From CAZJHD01 sp964545855 (GTDB taxonomy: Bacteria > Planctomycetota > UBA1135 > JACQFD01), in the NCBI GenBank assembly GCA_964545855.1, contig CAZJHD010000039.1, positions 1 through 39,540 on the forward strand: a stretch of 39,540 nucleotides of DNA, in the 5' to 3' direction. Below are positions 26,601 through 33,690 of the stretch, piece by piece. Numbering within the stretch: the first letter of the stretch is position 1; each line of letters opens with the position of its first letter. A program made the position numbers and the translations under genes. The notes beneath the pieces were generated by a model, which made no database searches, had not been told where the DNA came from, and saw nothing but the letters and a program-made list of their open reading frames with translations.

Positions 26601-27021
26601 GCTCCTCTGGATCCCCGAGGTGCAGGGACTCGCGATCGGGGAGGGAGACCTCGACGTGGAGTCCGCCATCGCGCTCGTGCGCCACCTCGTGGCGTCGCGC
26701 CGACAGGCGGGCCTCGACGCCATGCCGATCGTGGCGGCCATCCCCGAGAGCCTCGGCGCGGAGAAGATCGAGCGCGTCCGCTCCGAGTCGGCGAGCGCGC
26801 TCGCCGCCGGCGACGCGATCGTCGTGCGCAAGCCGCACCTCGGACACCGCAAGCTGATGGAGGAGATCGGCCATCCGGCCGACCTGATGCTCGCGGGAGT
26901 GATCTTCTTCGTCGACCCCGACGGAGTCGCGCGCACGCAGAACGACTTCAAGCGGTCGCGGGGTCTCCCGCGCGACTTCCTCCACTGGGCGTCCGTCGTG
27001 GCCGGACGGCGGAGCCCCTAG
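23644..27021 (+). CDS. Large exported HExxH (peptidase MA-like) protein
   Basis: A protein of 1125 residues. A TTG start is used because no ATG or GTG fits before the hydrophobic export segment (RRGLASPAAALVLAFVAPAQ, residues 16-35). Residues 36-270 are helical, TPR-like at the start (AHMALRAGDRPRSERHFLRALWLAPGN, read as one hairpin). The zinc site is HELTH at 391-395, with a third ligand candidate E411 in WLAEG; the HExxH-x15-E layout and PAWLAEGRAVW fit peptidase-MA-like gluzincins. A further helical part follows, then about 740-950 a lectin/LamG-like beta sandwich (GSYGISARVRFLT, LDVLVDGAFAHVFVNG). The last 160 residues form an alpha/beta domain I cannot name. Likely a periplasmic or surface metallopeptidase; activity is inferred from motifs only. 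Confidence 0.82.
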   Translation: MAPPDTPRPAALPILRRGLASPAAALVLAFVAPAQEPSKGAVAAALEDAHMALRAGDRPRSERHFLRALWLAPGNVGALQGLLETADAEEERVLRAHALADAVADERGLLRLDNAMRRLLGPDAPYRSLTGPRAALAGELARAAARLKPGDPPAIARWIAELGAELGRLQPSLDAKYGRTFADAVERVAPKPLAVVAALQAAIDAAFGKGRPEEALRAARILRGLARQASFEDRVGPAPDLASAEASAVAAIEKAREQLRAREPNPLPSIADLEALPPDETVRWNEAHSDPANPGVVMSPTGLYRVETICGLETLLVTAKQVELHHRRLADWMGRDPFVGRPGLVRIVPEASDLEREGAPYWWAGGFQGGDVTTLRFAHGTGEGLGHGLVHELTHRFDGALHPGMPAWLAEGRAVWTGGAYGDSTDESFVQQYASMGALSETWRGGVSPESVEKLITGNLDDYRENYTAGHALWVYLWSWQPGEPKFRARIPAYLEGLGAGKGGKEGFVASFADGADSRPKGFEAFVDGFREFVRGFWWETRQPFARSYVDPVRQKGVSPFVYDAPTWGFARERAEPTFGQDQATAAGRLLAEIATPAAAIAALEWALEQDEIDADVARLLASLYERTNRPEAAWAVRARLHRRRPDAEPPPDPYGGPFLASPLARYQSLLAAYVSSVEPHRAAGRNEVAAALAADHDRLAALGARPALAAVPLAPAGSAGRTQEVCEPPFAAGAHGYAEDRLKDFEKFRSRGEWHAGESGDLVLGRRGGGPQTGLQRAAWVTETFVRGSDWLSGSYGISARVRFLTSFVSGAMIVGWQRHDRQFRVGFSAGDWAYATGRKEEEGSLQSVNISFGDLREREGPGSGLKGTQGSRSVSLPPGSTSFQLDVLVDGAFAHVFVNGARVGSHRAATGLPIEGYAGFASRDGILQMETPSVRVHRRVAGEDRCGCRTWPVGLDLGVPQDGSWTDLLGLPVRGVPRAPRGAALLWIPEVQGLAIGEGDLDVESAIALVRHLVASRRQAGLDAMPIVAAIPESLGAEKIERVRSESASALAAGDAIVVRKPHLGHRKLMEEIGHPADLMLAGVIFFVDPDGVARTQNDFKRSRGLPRDFLHWASVVAGRRSP

Positions 27022-27029
27022 CCGCCTGT

Positions 27030-27046
27030 GGCGGAAGTGGTCCGCC
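27030..27046 (+). terminator. Short hairpin after the HExxH protein gene
   Basis: A 6-bp stem (27030-27035 with 27041-27046, 5-base loop) nine bases past the stop. An alternative longer fold pairs GGAAGTGG at 27033-27040 with CCACCTTCC near 27061 with one bulge. No T-tract. Confidence 0.35.
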
Positions 27047-27123
27047 GAGCGAGCGCGAGCCACCTTCCAGGGACACCGTGCCGAGCGGCGCGCGGAGCGC
27101 GGACGTCCTGCGCCATGGACCGC

Positions 27124-27129
27124 TAAGAT
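27124..27129 (+). promoter_or_regulatory. Putative -10 box TAAGAT
   Basis: CGC-TAAGAT ends 13 bases before the cystathionine beta-synthase ATG, leaving a leader of only about six bases and no room for a Shine-Dalgarno, none of which is visible. Confidence 0.4.
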
Positions 27130-27142
27130 CGCGACCCGACCC

Positions 27143-28519
27143 ATGCCGAACATCCACGACTCCATCCTCCGCACCGTCGGCTGCACGCCGATCGTCCGCC
27201 TCTCCCGCATCGGCAGCGCGCTCGAGTGCGAGCTCCTGGGCAAGTGCGAGTTCCTGAATCCCGGCGGATCCGTGAAGGACCGGATCGGCGTGCGGATGCT
27301 GGAGGAGGCCGAGAAGGCCGGCACCATCCGGCCCGGCGACACGCTCATCGAGCCCACGTCGGGGAACACGGGCATCGGCATCGCGCTCGCGGCGGCCGTG
27401 AAGGGCTACCGCGTCGTCATCACGATGCCGGAGAAGATGAGCCGCGAGAAGCAGGTGGTGCTCGAGGCCCTCGGCGCGGAGATCATCCGCACGCCGACGG
27501 AGGCGGCCTGGGACGCGCCCGAGAGCCACATCGGCGTGGCGCTGCGGCTGCGCGAGATCGTTCCGCGCTCGTTCATCCTCGATCAGTACAACAACCCCGC
27601 CAATCCGCTGGCGCACTACGAGGGGACGGGCGAGGAGATCGTCCGCGACCTCGACGGCAAGCTCGACGTGATCGTGATGACCGCCGGCACGGGCGGAACG
27701 ATCACGGGCGTCGCGAAGAAGCTGAAGGAGAAGATCCCGGGGGTCCGCGTCGTGGGCGTCGATCCCATCGGCTCGATCCTCGCGGGAGGAACGGAGGTGG
27801 GCACCTACAAGGTGGAGGGCATCGGCTACGACTTCGTGCCGAAGGTCCTCGAGCGCGATCTCGTCGACGAGTGGGTGAAGACCGACGACAAGAATTCCTT
27901 CCAGACCGCGCGGCGGCTGATTCGCCAGGAGGGCCTCCTCGTCGGCGGCTCCTCGGGCGCGTGCGTGTGGGCCGCGCTGCAGGTCGCGAAGGATCTCGGC
28001 AAGGGGAAGCGGGTGCTCGCGATCCTCCCCGACTCGGTGCGCAACTACCTGACGAAGTTCGTCGACGACAAGTGGATGAAGGACAACCGCTTCGTCGACT
28101 CCGAGTGGGAGATCGGCACCGTGGGAGACGTGCTGCGCTCGATGGCGCCGCGGAAGCTCCACACGGCGCAGGCGTCGGATCCGGTGCGCGAAGCCGTGGC
28201 GACCATGAAGCGCCACGGCATCTCGCAGCTCCCCGTCGAGGACCACGGGTCCCTCGTCGGCATCGTCACGGAGACCGACCTCCTCGGCGGGCTCGTGGAG
28301 GGGCGCATCCGGATGGAGGTGGCCGTCGCCGAGGTGATGAGCCGCAAGGTCGCGACCCTCGGACTCCAGGACCCGGCCGGCGTGATCGGCCACGGCTTCA
28401 ACCGGGGCGAGATCGCTCTCGTCGTCGACGGCGGGAAGCTCGTCGGGCTGCTGACGAAGATCGATCTGATCGACTACCTGACGCAGCAGTCGATGAAGAC
28501 GGAGCCGGCGAAGGCGTAG
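27143..28519 (+). CDS. cbs: Cystathionine beta-synthase with CBS domain pair
   Basis: A 458-residue PLP enzyme that condenses serine with homocysteine to cystathionine, or in some bacteria acts as a cysteine synthase. The PLP lysine is K45 in NPGGSVKDRIG. The substrate loop TSGNTGIG, the phosphate-binding GTGGTITG and the end-of-fold LPDSVRNYLTKFVDDKWM are intact; the last is characteristic of cystathionine beta-synthases. Residues about 335-455 form two CBS motifs that usually bind adenine nucleotides or SAM and regulate activity. The N-terminal haem domain of animal enzymes is absent, as is usual in bacteria. The ATG at 27143 begins exactly at the fold (HDSILRTVGCTPIVRL). It stands alone, converging with the next gene. 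Confidence 0.95.
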   Translation: MPNIHDSILRTVGCTPIVRLSRIGSALECELLGKCEFLNPGGSVKDRIGVRMLEEAEKAGTIRPGDTLIEPTSGNTGIGIALAAAVKGYRVVITMPEKMSREKQVVLEALGAEIIRTPTEAAWDAPESHIGVALRLREIVPRSFILDQYNNPANPLAHYEGTGEEIVRDLDGKLDVIVMTAGTGGTITGVAKKLKEKIPGVRVVGVDPIGSILAGGTEVGTYKVEGIGYDFVPKVLERDLVDEWVKTDDKNSFQTARRLIRQEGLLVGGSSGACVWAALQVAKDLGKGKRVLAILPDSVRNYLTKFVDDKWMKDNRFVDSEWEIGTVGDVLRSMAPRKLHTAQASDPVREAVATMKRHGISQLPVEDHGSLVGIVTETDLLGGLVEGRIRMEVAVAEVMSRKVATLGLQDPAGVIGHGFNRGEIALVVDGGKLVGLLTKIDLIDYLTQQSMKTEPAKA

Positions 28520-28563
28520 CGGTCCCTGGCGCGCGAGGCGGCCGCCACGGGGCGCAACTCCCC

Positions 28564-29253
28564 TCAGCGGACGCAACGCGCCTCGATGGCGTCGAGGTCC
28601 TCCACCAGAGCGTCGCCGAAGAGACGCACGAGCGTCGGACGCGCCGTGCGGTAGACCGTCGGCCCCTCGCGGGAGCACGTGAGCGTGTCGAGGTCTTCCT
28701 CGACGTGCGTGAGCAGACCCGACTGCAGCGTGAGCGGGAAGAGCGAGCAGAAGAGCGGCTTCAGCCGCTCCGGCGCCTCCCCGAGCGCGAGGGCGGCCGC
28801 GTGGATCCCGCAGCCGCGCCGGCCGCCGTCTCGGCGGAGGAAGACGCACGCTCCCGCCATCACGCGCGTCGACTGCGCGGCCGCCGAGGGGAAGTCGCGG
28901 TCGCGGACGCGCTGTGCGCGGAACCAGGGCTTCCCCTTCGATCGACGGTCGAGATGCGCCTCGATCTCCGGGCGGCGCGCCTCGATGCGCGCCCGCTCGA
29001 CCACGTCGGCGTCGACGCCCCAGGAGCAGCAGGCGTCGAGACGCGTCCGTTTCGGCGCATCGAGGAACGAGCAGGTGAAGCCCATGCAGTCCTCGACGAC
29101 GCGCTTGCGGTAGATCTCCGGATCGACCGCCCGGATGCGCGTCTGGACCGCGTCCGGGGGGATCTCGGGGTAGAGCGCGGCGCGGACCCGATGCTCGCGC
29201 GGGAGCGGCAGGGCCGGCGGCGGCGCCACGATGGCGGACGGTTCCACGTTCAC
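28564..29253 (-). CDS. Cys-rich protein, YkgJ/DUF3109-like metal-binding type
   Basis: A 229-residue soluble protein with about ten cysteines in a pattern like that of zinc/iron-chelating YkgJ-type families: EDCMGFTCSF, LDACCSWGVDAD, GACVFL followed by GCGIHAAAL, LFCSLFPLTL and TLTCSREG. The CVFL...GCGIH and KPLFCSLFP pair is the most telling. No catalytic residues are known for such proteins, and the role is unknown. The GTG start (29251-29253) is supported by AGGA eight bases upstream, which overlaps a TAGGAT box. It is transcribed towards cystathionine beta-synthase and divergently from PEP carboxykinase. The family call is moderate; metal binding is inferred from the cysteines only. Confidence 0.75.
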   Translation of the reverse strand: MNVEPSAIVAPPPALPLPREHRVRAALYPEIPPDAVQTRIRAVDPEIYRKRVVEDCMGFTCSFLDAPKRTRLDACCSWGVDADVVERARIEARRPEIEAHLDRRSKGKPWFRAQRVRDRDFPSAAAQSTRVMAGACVFLRRDGGRRGCGIHAAALALGEAPERLKPLFCSLFPLTLQSGLLTHVEEDLDTLTCSREGPTVYRTARPTLVRLFGDALVEDLDAIEARCVR

Positions 29254-29259
29254 CGCCGC

Positions 29260-29265
29260 ATCCTA
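29260..29265 (-). promoter_or_regulatory. Putative -10 box TAGGAT overlapping the ribosome site
   Basis: On the minus strand CCG-TAGGAT ends six bases before the GTG at 29253, nearly identical in arrangement to 14862-14875. Its AGGA could also serve as a Shine-Dalgarno in a longer mRNA, so the two readings compete. Confidence 0.35.
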
Positions 29266-29452
29266 CGGCGCTGCAAGTCCATGGCAGCCCGTAGCGTCCT
29301 CCAAGCGGCGCGCGGCGGAGCGCGTTCGCCTCCAAAGGATGGGAACGGCGCCCCGATCGAGCCTTCCGCGATTGCATTCGGACCGTCAGAATCCTCGGTT
29401 CCGCGACGCGCTCGAGGGCGCGCCCCACCCCGTCTTCCACAGGTTCCGACGA

Positions 29453-31219
29453 GTGAATCCCGTTCTCGACTCCTGGGTCCAAGAGGTCGCCAAGCACACC
29501 AAGCCCGAGCGCGTCGTCTGGTGCGACGGCTCGGATGCGGAGAACGAGCGCCTCATCGCGGAGATGCTGAAGGACGGCACGTTCGAGAAGCTGAACGAGA
29601 AGAAGTTCCCGAACTCCTACTACCACCGCAGCCACCCGTCGGACGTGGCGCGCACGGAGCACCTCACCTTCATCTGCACCGAGAAGAAGGACGACGTCGG
29701 GCCGACCAACAACTGGATGGCGCCGGCCGACGCGAAGGCGAAGGTCTGGCCGCTGTTCGAGGGAGCCATGAAGGGACGCACGATGTACGTCGTGCCCTAC
29801 GTCATGGGGCCCCTCGGCTCGCCCTTCAGCAAGGTGGGCGTCGAGATCACCGACAGCGCCTACGTCGTCGTGAGCATGCGGATCATGACCCGCATGGGGA
29901 AGGCGGCCCTCGACCAGCTCGGCGAGAAGGGCGAGTTCGTGAAGGGGCTCCACTCGCTGGGCGATCTGAGCCCCGACCGCCGCTTCATCCTGCATTTCCC
30001 GGAGACGAACCAGATCTGGAGCGTCGGCTCCGGCTACGGCGGGAACGCGCTCCTCGGCAAGAAGTGCTTCGCGCTGCGCATCGCCGGCGCGCAGGCGCGC
30101 CGCGAGGGATGGATGGCCGAGCACATGCTCATCCTCGGCATCGAGGAGCCGAGCGGCGAGACGACCTACGTCGCCGCGGCGTTCCCGAGCGCGTGCGGCA
30201 AGACGAACCTCGCCATGCTCGTGCCGCCGGCCTCCTACCGCGGCTACAAGATCTGGACGGTCGGCGACGACATCGCCTGGATCCGCTTCGGCGAGGACGG
30301 CCGGCTCTGGGCCGTGAATCCCGAGGCCGGCTTCTTCGGCGTCGCGCCGGGCACCGGAGCGAAGACGAATCCGAACGCCATCGAGACCGTGAAGAAGAAC
30401 TCGATCTTCACGAACACGGCGGTCACGGCGGACGGCTGTCCCTGGTGGGAGGGGATCGGCGGAGACGCACCGCCCGGCCTCATCGACTGGCGCGGCAAGC
30501 CCTACGTGCCCGGCTCCGCCGACAAGGCGGCCCACCCGAACTCGCGCTTCACGGCGCCGGCGCGTCAGTGCCCGTCGATCTCCCCGAAGTTCGAGGACCC
30601 GAAGGGAGTGCCGATCTCGGCGTTCATCTTCGGCGCCCGGCGCGGGACCCTGGTGCCGCTCGTCTACGAGACCTTCGACTGGAACCACGGTGCCTACGTC
30701 GGATCGGCCGTCGCCTCGGAGACGACGGCGGCGGCGACCGGGAAGGTCGGCGTCCTGCGGCGCGATCCCTTCGCGATGCTCCCCTTCTGCGGCTACAACA
30801 TGGCCGACTACTTCGCCCACTGGCTCGCCATGGGCGCGCCCGGGAAGACGAAGGGAGGCGCGGCGAAGCGGCTGCCGAAGATCTTCCACGTGAACTGGTT
30901 CCGCCAGGGCGCCGACGGCAAGTTCCTCTGGCCCGGATTCGGCGAGAACATCCGCGTCCTCGAGTGGATCCTCGCGCGCTGCCGCGGCAAGGGCGACGCG
31001 GTGGAGACGCCGATCGGATCGGTGCCGAAGGCAGGCGCGCTCAACGTCGCGGGCCTCGACATGGCACCGGGCGCGATGGACGAGCTGCTCCGCGTCGACG
31101 CGAAGGGCTTCGCCGCCGAGATGGGCCAGCTCTCCGAGTTCTACGCGAAGTTCGGCGCACGTCTCCCGACGGAGATCGCGCGTCAGCACGCCGAGCAGAC
31201 GCGGCGGCTCGGGGCGTAG
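29453..31219 (+). CDS. pckG: GTP-dependent phosphoenolpyruvate carboxykinase
   Basis: A 588-residue cytosolic enzyme converting oxaloacetate and GTP to PEP, CO2 and GDP; it controls gluconeogenesis and anaplerosis. The GTP-class signature is clear: kinase-1a loop FPSACGKTNLAML with the reactive Cys at about residue 248, PNSRFTAPARQCP, the kinase-2 region around WTVGDDIAWIRFGEDG, and the N-terminal PPCK domain beginning SWVQEVAKHTKPERVVWCDG. The GTG at 29453 is preferred: it places the protein at family length (about 600), whereas an extension upstream encodes Arg/Ser-rich unlikely sequence. It diverges from the Cys-rich protein gene with a 199-base gap. No Shine-Dalgarno is obvious. Nothing is missing from the fold. 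Confidence 0.96.
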   Translation: MNPVLDSWVQEVAKHTKPERVVWCDGSDAENERLIAEMLKDGTFEKLNEKKFPNSYYHRSHPSDVARTEHLTFICTEKKDDVGPTNNWMAPADAKAKVWPLFEGAMKGRTMYVVPYVMGPLGSPFSKVGVEITDSAYVVVSMRIMTRMGKAALDQLGEKGEFVKGLHSLGDLSPDRRFILHFPETNQIWSVGSGYGGNALLGKKCFALRIAGAQARREGWMAEHMLILGIEEPSGETTYVAAAFPSACGKTNLAMLVPPASYRGYKIWTVGDDIAWIRFGEDGRLWAVNPEAGFFGVAPGTGAKTNPNAIETVKKNSIFTNTAVTADGCPWWEGIGGDAPPGLIDWRGKPYVPGSADKAAHPNSRFTAPARQCPSISPKFEDPKGVPISAFIFGARRGTLVPLVYETFDWNHGAYVGSAVASETTAAATGKVGVLRRDPFAMLPFCGYNMADYFAHWLAMGAPGKTKGGAAKRLPKIFHVNWFRQGADGKFLWPGFGENIRVLEWILARCRGKGDAVETPIGSVPKAGALNVAGLDMAPGAMDELLRVDAKGFAAEMGQLSEFYAKFGARLPTEIARQHAEQTRRLGA

Positions 31220-31299
31220 CGCGGCGCGCCGCGAGTCGAGCCGGCGCAGGGCGCGTCGCCCGGAGCTCGTTTCGGGGCCCGCCGTCCCCATCGATCCGG

Positions 31300-31305
31300 T
31301 ACCCT
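31300..31305 (+). promoter_or_regulatory. Putative -10 box TACCCT
   Basis: CGG-TACCCT lies in the 257-base gap after PEP carboxykinase, 171 bases before the glycosyltransferase start. If real, it gives a long leader. Weak on its own; listed because it matches the pattern seen at other starts. Confidence 0.25.
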
Positions 31306-31476
31306 GGTTCCCCGCTCGAGATCGCCGTCGCGGGACGCACGCTCCGCGACGCCGCCATCCCGAAGACGCCAGCCTCCAGGAAACGGGCTGCCGCAGATGG
31401 CAGAAGGCGCTCTCCGAAGCGGTCCTCCGTTCCCCATCTCCCGAAGCTCCGGGCCCGACGAGCCCGCGAGGAGGCC

Positions 31477-32763
31477 ATGCCCGACTTCTTCCAGACCGGC
31501 ATCGTCTCCACGCTCCACCGCTTCCACGCGCACGACGCGGAGCGGTTCGAGCGGGAGCTGAGCCAGACCTCGAGCAAGCCCGTCACGCTCCTGCTGCCGT
31601 GCCTCGCCTCCGACTTCCGGGCACCGGCGATGACCGCGATCCTGCGTGAGCTGGAGCAGGTCCGCTATCTGACGCGCGTCATTCTGGTCCTCGGGTCGGC
31701 GACCCAGAGCGACTACGCGGCCGTGCACTCCGCGCTCGAGCGCCTCCAGGCGCCGTTCCAGATCCTCTGGCTCGAGTCGACGCGCGTGAAGCGACTCCTC
31801 ACGCGTCTCGCGGAGCACGGGCTGTCGCCCGGCAAGGGCGGGAAGGGACGCGCCGTCTGGATGGGCTTCGGTCTCGCGTGCGCCGACGGCAGCGAGGGAG
31901 TGATCGCACTGCATGACTGCGACATCACGACCTACGACCGATCGCTCGTCGACCGCATCGCCTACCCCGTCGCGTCGCCCAACCTCGGCTACGAGTACGC
32001 GAAGGGCTACTACGCGCGCATCAGCCACCGGATGAACGGACGCGCGGCGCGCCTGTTCGTGACTCCGCTCGTGCGCTCCCTGAAGGCCCACATCGGGCCC
32101 CACCCGTTCCTCCAGTTCATCGATTCGTTCCGCTATCCGCTCTCGGGCGAGTTCGCCCTGACGACGAGCCTGGCGCGGCTGGTGCGCATCCCCGGCGACT
32201 GGGGGCTCGAGGTGGGCTTCCTCGCGGAGATCCACCGCCTCTGCGCGCCGAGCCGCGTGTGCGACGTGGAGCTGCTGGATCGCTTCTACGACCACAAGCA
32301 TCAGGCCGTGTCGACGCCGGAGGGCACCGGTGGTCTCGAGCACATGGTGCGCGAGATCGCGCGATGCATCTTCCGGACGCTCGCCATCGAGTCGGTGCCC
32401 CTCACGGACGGTCTCTTCCGCAGCCTGCGCGTCTCCTATCTGCGGCTCGCCCAGGACTACATCCGCCGCTACGCGGACGACGCCGCCATCGACTCGATCG
32501 AGTACGACCGGCACGCCGAGGGCACGGCCGTCGACCTGTTCGCGGCGGCGCTCGCGAAGGCGATCGACGACTTCCGCGCCGATCCGCTCGCGTCCTCCCA
32601 CATCTCCAACTGGAACCGCGTCGTCTCCGCGATTCCGACGATCCTCGAGGAGCTGCAGCAGGCCGTCGCGAGCGACGCGGCGCAGTTCGGGAAGTCGAGG
32701 CCCCGGCGCGAAGGGCCAGGCGCCGATTCGCGGACGTCTCCGCGTGCATCGCGCGCCGACTGA
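31477..32763 (+). CDS. Glucosyl/mannosyl-3-phosphoglycerate synthase-type glycosyltransferase
   Basis: A 428-residue GT-A glycosyltransferase, most like the non-actinobacterial glucosyl-3-phosphoglycerate synthases (GpgS). It would transfer a hexose from an NDP-sugar to 3-phosphoglycerate, the first step to glucosylglycerate or mannosylglycerate, a compatible solute. Visible: the nucleotide-sugar N-terminus LLLPCLASDF, GKGGKGRAVWMGFGLA, the metal-binding DCD at 147-149 (ALHDCDITTYDRSLV), NLGYEYAKGYYARIS, and the acceptor-site region YPLSGEFALTT...GDWGLEVGFLAEI. The start follows GAGGAGGCC, a strong ribosome site. The last 25 residues are Arg/Ser-rich and overlap the phosphatase gene. The partner phosphatase downstream strongly supports the pathway; glucose versus mannose cannot be decided. 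Confidence 0.88.
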   Translation: MPDFFQTGIVSTLHRFHAHDAERFERELSQTSSKPVTLLLPCLASDFRAPAMTAILRELEQVRYLTRVILVLGSATQSDYAAVHSALERLQAPFQILWLESTRVKRLLTRLAEHGLSPGKGGKGRAVWMGFGLACADGSEGVIALHDCDITTYDRSLVDRIAYPVASPNLGYEYAKGYYARISHRMNGRAARLFVTPLVRSLKAHIGPHPFLQFIDSFRYPLSGEFALTTSLARLVRIPGDWGLEVGFLAEIHRLCAPSRVCDVELLDRFYDHKHQAVSTPEGTGGLEHMVREIARCIFRTLAIESVPLTDGLFRSLRVSYLRLAQDYIRRYADDAAIDSIEYDRHAEGTAVDLFAAALAKAIDDFRADPLASSHISNWNRVVSAIPTILEELQQAVASDAAQFGKSRPRREGPGADSRTSPRASRAD

Positions 32764-33580
32764 CGCTCCGCCGGCGGTCGTCCTGACGGACCTGGACGGC
32801 TGCCTCGTCGACCCCGCGAACCCGCGCGCCGAGGCCGCCCGCGAGGCCCTCGCCGATCTCCGCGCGGCGCGCTGGATCGTCTGCTTCGTGACGACGAAGA
32901 CGCGGGAGGAAGTGGCGCGCCTCCAGGAGGAGATCGGCGTCCACGATCCGGCGGTGGTCGAGGGCGGCGGCGCGCTCTGGTTCCCCGAGGGCGGCGCCGT
33001 CGCGCCGGCGGAGCGCGCGCGGCTCGTCCCCGGCGGGTCGCAGATCGATCGGGCCACGCCACGGGGAGAGATCCTCCCGAGCCTGCGGGCGGCCCTCGCG
33101 CCGTTCCCCTTCGCGCGCCCGTTCGCCGACCTCGCCGACGACGAGATCGTCGCGATCACGGGCCTGCGGCCGGAGGACGTCCCCCCCGCGCGCCGCCGCG
33201 AGTTCGACGAGCCCGTGGCGATCGAGGGCGCCACCGCCGGTCGGACCGCCGCGGTCTCGCGGGCCCTCGCGGAGGCGGGCCTCGGCGGCCTCGAGGGAGG
33301 CAGCTTCCTCCACGCGCTGCGCGGATCCGACAAGGGCCGCGCGGCGCGCGAGCTGACGGCGCTCCTCGGCGGGCCGGGGACGAGGACGATCGGCGTGGGC
33401 GACGCCGCCCTCGATCTCGCGTTCCTCCGCGACACCGGCCTCGCCGTGATCGTGCAGCGCCCCGACGGATCGTGGTCGCCGGAGCTCACGGCGGCGCTCC
33501 CGCGCGCGATGCGTGCGTCTCCCGCCGGGAGCGCGGGGTGGAATCGGGCGATGCTCGCTCTGCTGCGCGCGGCCCCTTGA
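32744..33580 (+). CDS. HAD phosphatase, mannosyl/glucosyl-3-phosphoglycerate phosphatase family
   Basis: A 278-residue HAD-IIB enzyme that dephosphorylates the synthase product to the free glycosylglycerate. Catalytic D16 and D18 lie in VVLTDLDGCLVD, motif II is in CFVTTKTREEV (Thr), the motif III lysine is in GSDKGRAA and the motif IV aspartates in GVGDAALDLAFL. REFDEPVAIEG and FLHALRGSDKG are features of the MpgP/GpgP subfamily rather than of general Cof phosphatases. GTG at 32744 is taken because it begins just before the fold; this makes the gene overlap the synthase by 20 bases in another frame, a coupled pair. The CHAD gene follows after 110 bases. Confidence 0.9.
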   Translation: MHRAPTDAPPAVVLTDLDGCLVDPANPRAEAAREALADLRAARWIVCFVTTKTREEVARLQEEIGVHDPAVVEGGGALWFPEGGAVAPAERARLVPGGSQIDRATPRGEILPSLRAALAPFPFARPFADLADDEIVAITGLRPEDVPPARRREFDEPVAIEGATAGRTAAVSRALAEAGLGGLEGGSFLHALRGSDKGRAARELTALLGGPGTRTIGVGDAALDLAFLRDTGLAVIVQRPDGSWSPELTAALPRAMRASPAGSAGWNRAMLALLRAAP

Positions 33581-33690
33581 CGTCGAAGCGCGCCGGGCGT
33601 TCGCGCCGGGCACGCGCCGCGCCGCCACGAGAGATCCCGGGCTTGCCGGATCGGCCGATTCCCGCGATCGTCGGGCCCCGGAGTCGGTCC

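Noticed and set aside
29231..29452. A longer PEP carboxykinase starting at 29231
   Set aside because: The extra 74 residues are Arg/Ser-rich, overlap the divergent gene start and promoter region, and exceed the family N-terminus.
31220..31233. CGCGGCGCGCCGCG palindrome right after the PEP carboxykinase stop, as a terminator
   Set aside because: It leaves a stem of only about five pairs and no T-run; such GC palindromes arise readily in this DNA.
33577..33690. A TTG start at 33577 for the CHAD protein, overlapping the phosphatase stop
   Set aside because: The added residues are Arg-rich and unlike the family; ATG 33691 has a good GGAG.
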